Below, one piece after another: positions 1-8,178 of a stretch of 64,000 nucleotides of DNA (positions within the stretch are counted from its first letter, which is position 1; each line of letters opens with the position of its first letter). The notes below the pieces were generated by a model, which was given only the letters and a program-made list of their open reading frames with translations, ran no database searches and was not told where the DNA came from. Made by a program: the position numbers and the translations under genes. This stretch comes from Methylotetracoccus oryzae (lineage in GTDB: Bacteria; Pseudomonadota; Gammaproteobacteria; Methylococcales; Methylococcaceae), in NCBI RefSeq assembly GCF_006175985.1, contig NZ_SRSH01000015.1:62001-126000 (forward strand), read 5' to 3'.

Positions 1-1
1 C

Positions 2-505
2 ACGCTGAGTCTGTTGTTGCTGCCGATGCTACGATCGGCGCCGGCGGGGTCGCGTATCGTGAACGTCGCGTCGGAGGCGCACAAGGCCGGGCGGCTCGAC
101 TTCGAGGATCTGCAGTCGGTGCGGCGCTATAGCGGCTGGCGTGCGTACTGCGCGAGCAAGCTGGCCAATCTGCTGTTCACCCAGGAACTGGCGCGGCGGC
201 TGGACCCTGCGGCGGTCACGGTGAATGCTGTACATCCCGGTTTCGTGGCGACCGATATCGGGATTCGGCACCGGCTCCTGCCTCCGTTCCTGTGGCGAGT
301 CGCCACCCGGTTCGCCCTTTCGCCGGAACGAGGCGCCCGCACGTCCATCCATGTTGCCTGCGCGCCGGAGTTGAGCCAGCGTCATGGCGAGTACTTCATT
401 CGCGAGCGTCCGGCGTCCATGGCTTCCGCAGCCAAGGACAGTCAGGGGGCCCGAATGTTGTGGGACGAAAGCCTGCGGCTGGCAGAACTTGCGTGGCCGA
501 TCTAG
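2..505 (+). CDS. Short-chain dehydrogenase/reductase, C-terminal part (5' end outside window)
   Basis: This is the last ~167 residues of an SDR-family oxidoreductase that runs in from the left edge; the reading frame is open to base 2. The catalytic Ser region (RIVNVASEAH), the YxxxK catalytic pair (AYCASKLAN) and the following NAVHPGFVATDIG segment, typical of the SDR nicotinamide-side loop, are all visible. The pattern is closest to the retinol-dehydrogenase/WW-oxidoreductase-like branch of SDRs. The N-terminal Rossmann TGxxxGIG motif lies outside the window, so cofactor preference cannot be read. The substrate is unknown. The small membrane gene downstream begins 22 bases after the stop and may be co-transcribed. 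Confidence 0.85.
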   Translation, partial: TLSLLLLPMLRSAPAGSRIVNVASEAHKAGRLDFEDLQSVRRYSGWRAYCASKLANLLFTQELARRLDPAAVTVNAVHPGFVATDIGIRHRLLPPFLWRVATRFALSPERGARTSIHVACAPELSQRHGEYFIRERPASMASAAKDSQGARMLWDESLRLAELAWPI

Positions 506-527
506 ATCGAGCGGGGAGCAAAGACCG

Positions 528-779
528 ATGACCGGGAGCGAACTGGAACGCTGGCTACTGTGGAGTCTGGGCCTCAACTACACCGTGCTGCTGGTGTGGT
601 TCGTCATATTCGCCTCCGCCCACGAGCCGCTCTATCGGCTGCATGGCCGGTGGTTCCGGCTAGCCCCCGAAGCCTTCGATGCGATTCACTACGCCGCCAT
701 GGCGGCTTACAAGATCGCGATCATCGTGCTGAATCTGGTGCCCTATCTGGCACTGTTGGCGATGCGCCACGTGTCGTGA
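528..779 (+). CDS. Small membrane protein, DUF6868-like
   Basis: This 83-residue protein has two hydrophobic segments (about residues 12-29 and 55-78) separated by a short polar stretch containing HGRWFRL and FDAIHYA. That layout (YRLHGRWF, then DAIHY, then a second helix ending NLVPYLAL) matches my recollection of the DUF6868 family of small inner-membrane proteins, whose function is unknown. The ATG at 528 was chosen because the membrane segment begins soon after it; the frame stays open further upstream but that stretch reads as the 3' end of the SDR gene in another frame. The 3' end overlaps the convergent hydrolase gene by 59 bases. Confidence 0.7.
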   Translation: MTGSELERWLLWSLGLNYTVLLVWFVIFASAHEPLYRLHGRWFRLAPEAFDAIHYAAMAAYKIAIIVLNLVPYLALLAMRHVS

Positions 780-1473
780 CTCCGCCGACCTCCGGCTGTC
801 GTCGGGTCCACTCCAGGATCATGCCGAGGATTTCGCTCCAGACCGCTGTCTGGCTGCGGTTGAGGGCAGTGGGTACCTTGAACGAATGATCCCCCTGGTG
901 AATCACGCGGACTGTTGCGGACGATCCCAGTTTTCCGAGTTCGGCCCGCAACAGATCCAGGTCGCACAACGGATCTCGGGTTCCGGCGACGAACAGGGCC
1001 GGGCAGCGGATCTCGGGCCAGTGCCCGGTGCGCAAGCGCTGGGGCCGTCCGGCGGGGTGTAGCGGATAGCCGAGGAACACCAGCCCGTCGCAGACGCCGT
1101 CCTGAACTGCCATGAGCGATGCGATCCGCCCGCCCATGCTCTTGCCGCCGATGAACAGACGTTGTGGCGCCAGCGCCTCATCGTTGCGCACGGCATCGAT
1201 AACGGCCTGCCAGGTCTGTTGCAGCACCGCCGGGCGGTCGGGTGCCTTGCTACCCGATTCCTTGTAAGGGAAGTTGAATCTGACGGACAGCAGCCCTGCG
1301 TCGGCCAGCCCCTGCTGGATGAAGCCGATGAAGGGATGCGTCATGTCATTTCCGGCGCCATGGGCCAGGACCACGCCGGTCCCGTTCGTCCACGGCCCGG
1401 GAACCGCCCACTCCGAAGCAACCTCGATCCCGGGAGCGACGGCAATCCGCCGGGCCAGCAGACGCACGGTCAT
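721..1473 (-). CDS. Alpha/beta hydrolase, KANL3/Tex30-like
   Basis: The 250-residue protein carries a complete hydrolase triad: nucleophile elbow GGKSMGGR, acid in AGTRDPLCD and His in QGDHSFK. The opening VVLAHGAGNDMTHPF and RFNFPY segments are typical of the KANL3/Tex30-like dienelactone-hydrolase-related group, which are soluble cytoplasmic proteins of unassigned substrate. The last ~20 residues run antisense into the end of the DUF6868-like gene and look unconserved (VTTRGASPTVPDRAPDSAR), so the natural C terminus may have been extended by loss of an earlier stop. It lies downstream of, and on the same strand as, the sterol-desaturase gene, 34 bases away, so the two may form a transcription unit. 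Confidence 0.82.
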   Translation of the reverse strand: MTVRLLARRIAVAPGIEVASEWAVPGPWTNGTGVVLAHGAGNDMTHPFIGFIQQGLADAGLLSVRFNFPYKESGSKAPDRPAVLQQTWQAVIDAVRNDEALAPQRLFIGGKSMGGRIASLMAVQDGVCDGLVFLGYPLHPAGRPQRLRTGHWPEIRCPALFVAGTRDPLCDLDLLRAELGKLGSSATVRVIHQGDHSFKVPTALNRSQTAVWSEILGMILEWTRRQPEVGGVTTRGASPTVPDRAPDSAR

Positions 1474-1507
1474 CGCTCGCCCGGGTGTGAGACCCTCTCG
1501 CCGAAGC

Positions 1508-2563
1508 TCAACAGGACGACAGCGTGTCGTGTCCGCGGAACAGTGCCAACGGGTTCGGCCAGTGCCGTTCGGCCGCTCCTACCGGCTGCCGCCTCGCGGT
1601 ACGGGTCTTCTGCAGAATCTCCCGCTCGGCTTCGACCCAGTCGATGAAGTCGTAACCGGGCGCAAACCCGCGCTTCTCGGCGCGAAAGTAAGCGGCCTCG
1701 GCAATCATGGCCTGCACGGTTTCGGGTTTCACCGCCGGTCGCTGGGGCAGTTGCGGCAAGCCATAGCGGATCAGATCCCATAAACCGAAACCCGGCACCT
1801 GCGCCAGCCCGATGGATTTCGGTTCCACGTCCGTGAATGTCCGGAAGAACCGGTCCCAGAGCGAAAACACGGCGCCGTAGTTGTTGTCGTGCTCCGCGCG
1901 CCGGGTGGAGTGATGGGCCCGATGAATCCGCGGCACGACGAAGAGCCGCCCCAGCAAACCCTCGCCCGGAAAGGTGATGTTCGCGTGGTGGAACATCACG
2001 AAAACCGTCACGATGGCTTCGTTCGCCAGCAACACCGCGGCGTCGATGCCCATGACGGCAATGAACAAGGCCTTGATGGCCGCCGTCAGGAAGACCTCGA
2101 TGCCATGCAGTCGGAACGCGGTCGACACGTTCATGGTGCGATCGCTGTGATGGATCTTGTGGAACGTCCACAAGGCGTCGAAGCTGTGGTTGGCCCGATG
2201 CCACAGATACAGCACCAGATCGAGCAGCACGAACGATACGACGCCCTTGAGCGTCGGGTTCGCGATGCCGCTGAGCAGCCCATGGTCGGCGTACCGCTCG
2301 GCGATCAGCCAGAGCGTCGATACGGAAAGCAGCGACATCAAGGTGTCGTTCAATATGAACGAGCCGATGTTCGCGAAGTAGGATTGGCGACTCGTCCGTG
2401 GTTCTACCGGCCGGTACGCGCAGCGCGCTTCGAGCGCGAACAGCAGCCAGAAGGCCGCCAGCACGATCAGCGCGCGGGCCTCGCCGGAAGTCAGGTCCGG
2501 CCACTCGAAGGCCTGGACGCGCGACTCGATTTGATGGAGTAGTGGCGTGAACTTGGTAAACAT
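1508..2563 (-). CDS. Sterol desaturase / fatty acid hydroxylase superfamily protein
   Basis: The 351-residue integral membrane protein has the di-iron histidine boxes of the fatty acid hydroxylase superfamily: HRANH, HKIHH and HRAHH, in the expected order, with an additional FHHAN. Several hydrophobic helices precede the first box. Members introduce or oxidise C-H bonds in sterols, hopanoids, carotenoids or lipid side chains using O2; the bacterial substrate is not predictable from sequence here. The ATG follows a well-formed sigma-70-type promoter 66 bases upstream, which makes this start credible. A large overlapping frame on the same strand (one base shifted) is a composition shadow. Confidence 0.9.
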   Translation of the reverse strand: MFTKFTPLLHQIESRVQAFEWPDLTSGEARALIVLAAFWLLFALEARCAYRPVEPRTSRQSYFANIGSFILNDTLMSLLSVSTLWLIAERYADHGLLSGIANPTLKGVVSFVLLDLVLYLWHRANHSFDALWTFHKIHHSDRTMNVSTAFRLHGIEVFLTAAIKALFIAVMGIDAAVLLANEAIVTVFVMFHHANITFPGEGLLGRLFVVPRIHRAHHSTRRAEHDNNYGAVFSLWDRFFRTFTDVEPKSIGLAQVPGFGLWDLIRYGLPQLPQRPAVKPETVQAMIAEAAYFRAEKRGFAPGYDFIDWVEAEREILQKTRTARRQPVGAAERHWPNPLALFRGHDTLSSC

Positions 2564-2964
2564 TCGCTATCACCTCTTCAGCGGCGGGAGCACCCGCGGC
2601 AGCCTTTTTCTATGGGATTTCGAGGTTCAATATAGTGTCCCATGTTTACAATAACAAGTCAGACTTCCTTATTGTTCCCATATGGGCAACTTTACCCAGG
2701 TCTGAGCGGATCCGTTGAGAAACGACAATCCCGCCAAGACCCACTCTGAGTGGAGATGCGATCGCTCAGTTCGCTGTTGCGGTGAATTTGGTTATTTCCT
2801 CCGATTGGCGCGGCGCAAGCGCGTGTTGCTCGAAGCGTTCAGCGGCCGTTCGGCGGCCGGCCGCTGCTGCGGACGGGATTCAGCGCGGGCGACTCGCGGC
2901 AGTGGCGTTTCGCGGCCCCGCCCGGTCAGCCTTCCGGCGGGTGGATGCGTTGCAGCGAGAACGC
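2564..2964. other. Intergenic region with low-GC palindromic control segment
   Basis: This gap separates two minus-strand genes. Its first ~140 bases hold the sterol-desaturase promoter and an extended dyad: ACAATAA at 2648-2654 pairs with TTATTGT at 2669-2675 across 14 bases, flanked by CCCAT at 2639 and ATGGG at 2682. CCCATATGGG at 2677-2686 is itself a perfect palindrome. This overlaps the -35 region and looks like an operator. The remainder (about 2700-2964) is GC-rich and I see no gene in it; open frames there have the composition of shadows. Confidence 0.5.
2629..2657 (-). promoter_or_regulatory. Sigma-70-type promoter of the sterol desaturase gene
   Basis: Read on the minus strand, a -35 TTGTTA (4/6 match to consensus) is followed by a 17-base spacer and a -10 TATATT (5/6). 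The predicted start of transcription would leave an untranslated leader of about 60 bases before the ATG at 2563. The element sits in an AT-rich island within very GC-rich DNA, which raises confidence that it is functional. Confidence 0.6.
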
Positions 2965-3867
2965 TCAGCGTTCGCCCAGCAGACCGGCGGAGCGCAGTTC
3001 GGCAAGCAAGGCGGTTGCGTCGGGTTCGGGTAGCGGCGATAGCGGCGGGCGCACGGAACGCCACACGCGGTCTCCGCATAGCGATTCCACGACCGATTTC
3101 AACGCGGGAACAAATGGATAGGTGGCGATGATCCGGCAGAAGGCGCGTATCCGAGTCCGTGCCGCGACGTCCGCACCGGAGGTCAGCAAGGCAGCCATCA
3201 ATTCCGGGAACAGATTGGCCGCGCCACAGATCGCGCCGGCGCCACCGACGCGCATCAGGTCCGGAAGCTGCTGCTCATCACCCGTCAGGATCTGCAGATC
3301 GGGCGCGGCTTCGATCAGCGCGAGTGTGTGTGTGAAGTCGCCGCCGCTGTCCTTGACTCCGGCCACGACGCCGGGATAGGCGGTATCCAGGCGCGCCAGC
3401 AGTGCCGGGCTGACCGCGACTGCGGACAACTGCGGGATGTGATACAGGTAGAGCCGCAGGGCCGGATTGCAAACAGCCTCGATCAAGGTCGAGTACCAGG
3501 CGAAAAGCCCGTCGTCTGTAACGCCCTTCCAGAAATATGGCGGTAGCACCAGACAGCGCGGACAACCCGAGGCGAGCGCATGACGGACCAGGGCGGCCGT
3601 ATCGGGGAGGGCCGGACAGCCCGCGCCCACTGCCAGCCGGGCAGCCGGGACACCGGTAGCCAGCAATGCGTCCAGCGCGGCGGTGCGTTCGGAGACCGAG
3701 AAGGAGGGGCCTTCTCCGGTCGTGCCGAACAGCACGATACCGTCGACACCGCGTCCGATGAGGTCTTGAACATGCACGGCAAGCCGGTCGTGATCGATGG
3801 CACCGGACGCTGCGAGCGGCGTCAGCGTCGCACACCACAGGCCGGCCAGCGGCGCGGGTTCAATCAT
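2965..3867 (-). CDS. Dihydrodipicolinate synthase (DapA)/N-acetylneuraminate lyase family aldolase
   Basis: This 300-residue protein is a class I aldolase of the DapA family. It shows the GTTGEG motif at residues 48-53, the catalytic Tyr in YLYHIP (Y142) and the Schiff-base Lys in GVKDSGGD (K172). YHIP replaces the YNVP usual in true DapA, and the gene is away from lysine or diaminopimelate genes, so a paralogous lyase acting on another 2-keto acid is more likely than housekeeping DapA. Length matches the family norm. It is followed on the same strand by the sterol desaturase gene, but a separate promoter lies between them. Confidence 0.85.
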   Translation of the reverse strand: MIEPAPLAGLWCATLTPLAASGAIDHDRLAVHVQDLIGRGVDGIVLFGTTGEGPSFSVSERTAALDALLATGVPAARLAVGAGCPALPDTAALVRHALASGCPRCLVLPPYFWKGVTDDGLFAWYSTLIEAVCNPALRLYLYHIPQLSAVAVSPALLARLDTAYPGVVAGVKDSGGDFTHTLALIEAAPDLQILTGDEQQLPDLMRVGGAGAICGAANLFPELMAALLTSGADVAARTRIRAFCRIIATYPFVPALKSVVESLCGDRVWRSVRPPLSPLPEPDATALLAELRSAGLLGER

Positions 3868-4012
3868 CGGCGGGTGCCGGCCCTGCGGACGGCAAGTCTT
3901 GGGCGGAGAGACGGCAGCGCATGGGTCTTCGCTCCGGGTGGATTCACGCGGGCCATGACGACACGGTAAGCTGTGTCCCTGGACCTCGATCGCAACTCTA
4001 TCGGCATCGGCG

Positions 4013-4609
4013 ATGATTATCTATCTTCATGGCTTCCGTTCCGCTCCGGCATCGGCCAAGGCGCGGCTGCTGGCGCAGCGGATGGCCGAGCGCGGACTCG
4101 AACACCGTTTCTGGTGCGAGCAACTCGCGTTCAGCCCGCGCGAGGCGATCGCGCAGGTCGAAGCCGTGCTCGATGACTGCCCGCAGGACGCCACGCTGGT
4201 CGGCAGTTCGCTCGGCGGGTATTACGCGACCTATCTGGCCGAAAAATACGATCTGCAAGCCGTGCTCGTGAATCCGGCCGTCGTCGCCCACATCGCGCTG
4301 GCCAGATACCTGGGGCCGCAGGATAACCTCTACACCGGCGAAACCTTCGTCTTCACGCAGGAACATATCGCGGAATTGACCGAACTCGACGTGCCGGCTC
4401 TCACCAAGCCCGAGCGGTTCTGGCTGCTGGTCGAAACCGGGGATGAACTGCTGGATTACCGGCAGGCCGTAGCCCGTTACGCCGGTGCTGCCCAGACGGT
4501 TCTCGAGGGGGGTGACCACAGCTTCACCCGTTTTGGCGAATTCATCGAGCCGATCATCGCATTCGCCGGGCTGGATGGAGTCCCGACGCCGTTGTCGTCA
4601 GGGCACTGA
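4013..4609 (+). CDS. yqiA: YqiA-like alpha/beta hydrolase esterase
   Basis: The 198-residue protein begins MIIYLHGFRSAPASAK, the typical YqiA/YcfP opening. The nucleophile elbow is GSSLGGYY, the acid lies in VETGDELLDY and the His in EGGDHSF. YqiA-type enzymes are small cytoplasmic esterases with activity on short acyl esters; the physiological substrate is unsettled. In many gammaproteobacteria yqiA sits near parE; here it is followed after seven bases by a DUF3301 gene and then by an ATPase gene, all on the same strand. Confidence 0.88.
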   Translation: MIIYLHGFRSAPASAKARLLAQRMAERGLEHRFWCEQLAFSPREAIAQVEAVLDDCPQDATLVGSSLGGYYATYLAEKYDLQAVLVNPAVVAHIALARYLGPQDNLYTGETFVFTQEHIAELTELDVPALTKPERFWLLVETGDELLDYRQAVARYAGAAQTVLEGGDHSFTRFGEFIEPIIAFAGLDGVPTPLSSGH

Positions 4610-4615
4610 CACCCG

Positions 4616-4933
4616 GTGTTTGCCGAACTGATCATCGCCATTCTGCTGGTCGCACTGGCGGCCTTCTGGGCCGACAGCCTGGCCGCCAGGGAACGGGCCA
4701 ACGACGCGGCGCGCGAACTCTGTACCCGCCGGGCCATCAGCCTGCTCGACGAAACGGTGGCGCTGGCCTCTCGGAGGCTGGTCCGCGGGGCCGGCGGCAG
4801 CCTGACGCTGCGTCGGACCTACACCTTCGATTATTGCGAGGACGGCTATTCCCGTGCCTCGGGTTTCGTCGTGATGGAGGGGCGCGAGGTCATCACCTCC
4901 GGGCTGGGGCGTCAGGCCGCCTGGTGGCATTGA
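4616..4933 (+). CDS. DUF3301 small membrane-anchored protein
   Basis: The 105-residue protein starts with GTG seven bases after the yqiA-like stop. An N-terminal hydrophobic helix (about residues 4-18) is followed by a soluble part with LLDETVAL and TYTFDY, which matches the DUF3301 family found in gammaproteobacteria. The family has no assigned function. The predicted topology is a single N-terminal anchor with the C-terminal domain on one side of the inner membrane. Tight spacing suggests translation coupled to yqiA. Confidence 0.8.
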   Translation: MFAELIIAILLVALAAFWADSLAARERANDAARELCTRRAISLLDETVALASRRLVRGAGGSLTLRRTYTFDYCEDGYSRASGFVVMEGREVITSGLGRQAAWWH

Positions 4934-4976
4934 GCGGATTTGAGCTTATGCAGCGCGACGCGGCGGCCGGTTAGCG

Positions 4977-6140
4977 ATGCTGACGACGCTTGCCGTCGGG
5001 AACTATCGCTCGCTGCTGCAACTGGTGATTCCGCTTGGCCGCTTGAATGTGATCACCGGCCCCAACGGTAGCGGCAAGTCCAACCTTTACCGCGCGCTGC
5101 GCCTGCTGGCCGAAACCGCCCGAGGCGGCGTCGTCAACGCCCTGGCCCGCGAGGGCGGCTTGAGCTCGACACTCTGGGCCGGACCCGAGACGGTCTCGCG
5201 TCGGATGCGCAGCGGCGAGGTGCCGGTGCAGGGCGGCCCGCGCCAGCATACGGTGCGGTTGCGCCTCGGCTTCGCCAGCGAGGATTTCGGTTATGCCATT
5301 GCGCTCGGGTCGCCGACGCCGAGCCGGTCCGCGTTCGCGCTGGACCCGGAGATCAAGCGCGAGTCGATCTGGGCCGGCCCGGTGCACCGCCCTGCCGGCG
5401 TTCTTGTGGACCGTTCTGGTCCGGTGACCAAGGTCCGGTCCGGCCGCGGCTGGACGGTTGTATCCGCGCACAGCGGGACGTTTGACAGCCTGCTGAGCCA
5501 GATCGCGGATCCCAAGGCTGCCCCGGAGGTCTGGGAACTGCGGGAGCGCATTCGGGGCTGGCGTTTCTACGATCATTTTCGGACCGATGCCGACGCCCCG
5601 GCGCGCCAGCCACAGCTGGGAACGCGGACACCAGTGCTGCACCATGACGGTCGTGATGCCGCGGCGGCGATGCAGACCATCCGGGAAATCGGCGATGCCG
5701 AGGCGCTCGACGCCGCCGTGGCGGACGCCTTCCCCGGCGCGTCGCTGATCATCGGCACGCAACCGGATGGCCGCTTCACATTGGCCTTGCGGCAATACGG
5801 CCTGTTACGAGAGCTGTCGGCCGCCGAGCTGTCCGATGGCACCTTGCGTTACCTGTTGTGGATCGCAGCGCTGCTGACCCCGCGACCGCCGCCGCTGATG
5901 GTGTTGAACGAGCCCGAGACCAGCCTGCATCCCGACCTCTTGCCGGCGCTGGCGCGGCTGATCGTGCGCGCCGCGGAGCGGACCCAGGTCTGGGTCGTGA
6001 CGCACGCCCCGCGCCTGATCGCCGCCCTGAAGCAGGCGCCGGCGTGTCGGGCGCTCGAACTGGAAAAGACGCTGGGTCAGACCCGCCTTGCCGGGCAGGG
6101 GGAACTGGACGGCCCCGCCTGGCGCTGGCCGGACAACTGA
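4977..6140 (+). CDS. AAA-type ATPase, COG4637-like (RecF/SMC-related)
   Basis: The 387-residue protein opens with NYRSLLQLVIPLGRLNVITG followed by the Walker A motif GPNGSGKSN, the layout of RecF/SMC-like AAA ATPases. Near the C terminus LSDGTLRYLLWIAAL is the signature region and LMVLNEPETSLHPDLL the Walker B and D-loop. This two-part arrangement with a short insert rather than a long coiled coil resembles the COG4637 predicted ATPases. The function is unknown; no nuclease partner gene lies beside it, which argues against an OLD-type or Gabija defence module. The start at 4977 keeps the beta-strand just before Walker A. Confidence 0.8.
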   Translation: MLTTLAVGNYRSLLQLVIPLGRLNVITGPNGSGKSNLYRALRLLAETARGGVVNALAREGGLSSTLWAGPETVSRRMRSGEVPVQGGPRQHTVRLRLGFASEDFGYAIALGSPTPSRSAFALDPEIKRESIWAGPVHRPAGVLVDRSGPVTKVRSGRGWTVVSAHSGTFDSLLSQIADPKAAPEVWELRERIRGWRFYDHFRTDADAPARQPQLGTRTPVLHHDGRDAAAAMQTIREIGDAEALDAAVADAFPGASLIIGTQPDGRFTLALRQYGLLRELSAAELSDGTLRYLLWIAALLTPRPPPLMVLNEPETSLHPDLLPALARLIVRAAERTQVWVVTHAPRLIAALKQAPACRALELEKTLGQTRLAGQGELDGPAWRWPDN

Positions 6141-6222
6141 GCCGCGCGGGGCGGGTTCGGAGTCTCCGCGTGGCCGGCGGCCTCGGGTGCAGCGTGTTAA
6201 CCTCAGGCTTTTGGGCCTGACC

Positions 6223-7554
6223 ATGCCAGCTGATCCGTCGTTCGCGAATCCCGTGCCCGCGCGTCCCGGCCGTCCGCTGTGGTCCTGGCGGGGTCGCCCG
6301 CTGTACCAGCGCATCCTGGTTGCGATGGCGCTCGGTGTCGCGCTGGGATTCGCGGCCCGCCAGTGGCTGGAAGCGGATCTGGCCGCGCAGCTGAGCCATT
6401 ATGTGCTGGATGTCGGCAAGCTGATTCTGCGTCTGCTGTCGATGATTGCGCTGCCCTTGATCTTCGTCGCGATCGTGCATGCCTTGCTCGTGGCCGATAT
6501 CGGCGCGCGCACGGCGCGGCGGCTGGCCGTGTTGCTGATCACGAACACGCTGGTCGCGATCGTGATCGGCCTCCTCGTCGCGAACCTGCTGGAGCCCGGT
6601 GCGGGCGCGATGCCCGCGGTCGCGCCCCAGGTGACCTTCCCGCCGTTGAATCTCTGGGACGAATTGAAGACCAAGCTGCCCGAGAGTTTCTTCGGGGCCC
6701 TGGTGCCGAACTGGGCCACCGGTCGACAGGACATCATTCCCGCCATCGTGATCGCGGTGGGACTTGGTGTCGCGATACGGCGCGTACGCGAGCGGGAGCA
6801 CGGCGAAGCTCGCCGCGGGGTCGAGGTCGTCGCCGAACTGTTCGAAACCTTCTATCGGGTTTTCCTGACGGCATTGCACTGGATCGTCGACCTGGTGCCG
6901 GTCGCGGTGCTGGCGATCGTCATGCACGTCGTCGCGACGCAGGGACTGGCGCCGTTCGCATCGCTGCTCCGCTTCGTCGGCGCCGTATTGGTTGCGCTGC
7001 TGCTGCAGGCCGCGTATTACCTGCTGCGGGTGCGGCTGCAATCCTGGGTACGGCCGCTGGAGTTCCTGCGCGGCGGCAGCGAGGCGCTGTTGACGGCCTT
7101 CTCGACGGCCAGTTCGACCGCCTCCGCGCCGATCAACTATCACTGCCTCCGCTACCGGATCGGACTGCGCGAAGAGTCGGCAACGATGGGGGCGCTGGTT
7201 GGCAGCAATTTCAACAACGACGGCACGGCGCTGTACGAGGCCATGGGGCCGCTGTACATCTCGCAGATGCTCGGCCAGCCGGTGCCGCTGCTGCGGCAGC
7301 CGCTCGTGGCCTTCATGGCGGTGATCGCGTCGGTGGGGGCGCCCGGCATCCCGGAGGCCGGACTGGTGACCATGGTGCTAGTCTTCCAGGCGGTCGGTCT
7401 GCCGACCGAGTATGTCGCGCTGTTGTTGCCGATCGACTGGTTTCTCGACCGATGCCGCACCGCGGTCAACGTGATGGGCGACATGAGCGTGGCCTGCGTG
7501 CTGGACGGCCGCACACGGGAACCGCTGCCGATCGAACAGCCCCGGTCGGGCTGA
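6223..7554 (+). CDS. Dicarboxylate/amino acid:cation symporter (DAACS family)
   Basis: The 443-residue protein is a GltP/DctA-type secondary transporter of the inner membrane. The Ser-rich hairpin motif appears as FSTASSTASAPI, the NMDGT-type cation site as NFNNDGTALYEA, the second hairpin as GAPGIPEAGL, and the C-terminal substrate helix as DWFLDRCRTAVNVMGD. The Arg in DRCRT is the position that favours acidic amino acids or dicarboxylates in characterised members. The ATG at 6223 was preferred to an upstream in-frame start because the 45 extra residues are charged, non-conserved and overlap the preceding gene. Confidence 0.9.
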   Translation: MPADPSFANPVPARPGRPLWSWRGRPLYQRILVAMALGVALGFAARQWLEADLAAQLSHYVLDVGKLILRLLSMIALPLIFVAIVHALLVADIGARTARRLAVLLITNTLVAIVIGLLVANLLEPGAGAMPAVAPQVTFPPLNLWDELKTKLPESFFGALVPNWATGRQDIIPAIVIAVGLGVAIRRVREREHGEARRGVEVVAELFETFYRVFLTALHWIVDLVPVAVLAIVMHVVATQGLAPFASLLRFVGAVLVALLLQAAYYLLRVRLQSWVRPLEFLRGGSEALLTAFSTASSTASAPINYHCLRYRIGLREESATMGALVGSNFNNDGTALYEAMGPLYISQMLGQPVPLLRQPLVAFMAVIASVGAPGIPEAGLVTMVLVFQAVGLPTEYVALLLPIDWFLDRCRTAVNVMGDMSVACVLDGRTREPLPIEQPRSG

Positions 7555-7568
7555 GGCCGCGCCGGCCG

Positions 7569-8123
7569 CTACCAGACCAGGTCGTCGGGAATGTCGTAAC
7601 CCGCATACTCGTCGCTGACCGCATCGCTGGTCTCGGATGCCTCGGCGACGTTCCACAGTGCGATGCTGGCGGCATGACGGGCGCGAATCTTTTCGGCGAT
7701 CTCGGCCCCGACCAGCTCGTACTTGCCGTCGAGCGCAACGATGGCCAGCCGTCCCGACGCGATCTTGCGGCTGGTGTCATCGGTCAGATAGAGCCGTTTC
7801 ACCTTGCCGTCGACGACGAAGTTGTAGGGGCGTTCACCGGGCTCCACCCGTTCCCGATGGGCCTCGATCAGTTGCCGCACCTGGGCCAGGGCAGCTTTCT
7901 GCTCGGCCGCTTCCTGTCGTTGCCGGTTCAGCTCACGGTCGCGCTCCGCCTTTTCCTGCTGCAGGCGCCGGTGGTCGGGCGCTGCGGGAGCCGGCGGAGT
8001 GCCATCGGGCTGCTGGCCTTGCGCGCGGCGTTCGTCCTTGACCTTGTCCTTCTTGGCCTTTTTCAGCTGCCTTTCGTTGACCAGGCCTGCCTTCAGCAGC
8101 TGGTCCTGTAATGCGTTGCCCAT
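7569..8123 (-). CDS. DUF2058 (YaiL-like) protein
   Basis: The 184-residue protein starts MGNALQDQLLKAGLVNERQ, followed by a Lys/Arg/Gln-rich helical, probably coiled-coil stretch (about residues 20-85), then a globular part with PYNFVVDGKVKRLYLTD. This is the layout of the DUF2058/YaiL family, described as nucleoprotein- or polysome-associated but without a proven function. An upstream in-frame start would add 22 residues that do not resemble the family, so the ATG at 8123 was used. It converges with the symporter gene, leaving 14 bases between their stops. Confidence 0.85.
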   Translation of the reverse strand: MGNALQDQLLKAGLVNERQLKKAKKDKVKDERRAQGQQPDGTPPAPAAPDHRRLQQEKAERDRELNRQRQEAAEQKAALAQVRQLIEAHRERVEPGERPYNFVVDGKVKRLYLTDDTSRKIASGRLAIVALDGKYELVGAEIAEKIRARHAASIALWNVAEASETSDAVSDEYAGYDIPDDLVW

Positions 8124-8178
8124 GGTCGTTGTACTGGCTTGTCGAATGGGTAGGTGCGCTGCGCTCGCCTGGATTGCG

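Noticed and set aside
4977..6140. The RecF-like ATPase as part of an OLD/Gabija-type defence system
   Set aside because: No TOPRIM domain, helicase or nuclease partner is fused or adjacent; neighbours are housekeeping-type genes.
6279..8111. A 610-codon plus-strand open frame
   Set aside because: It overlaps the symporter and the DUF2058 gene in a different frame and is Arg/Ala/Gly-rich without family motifs.
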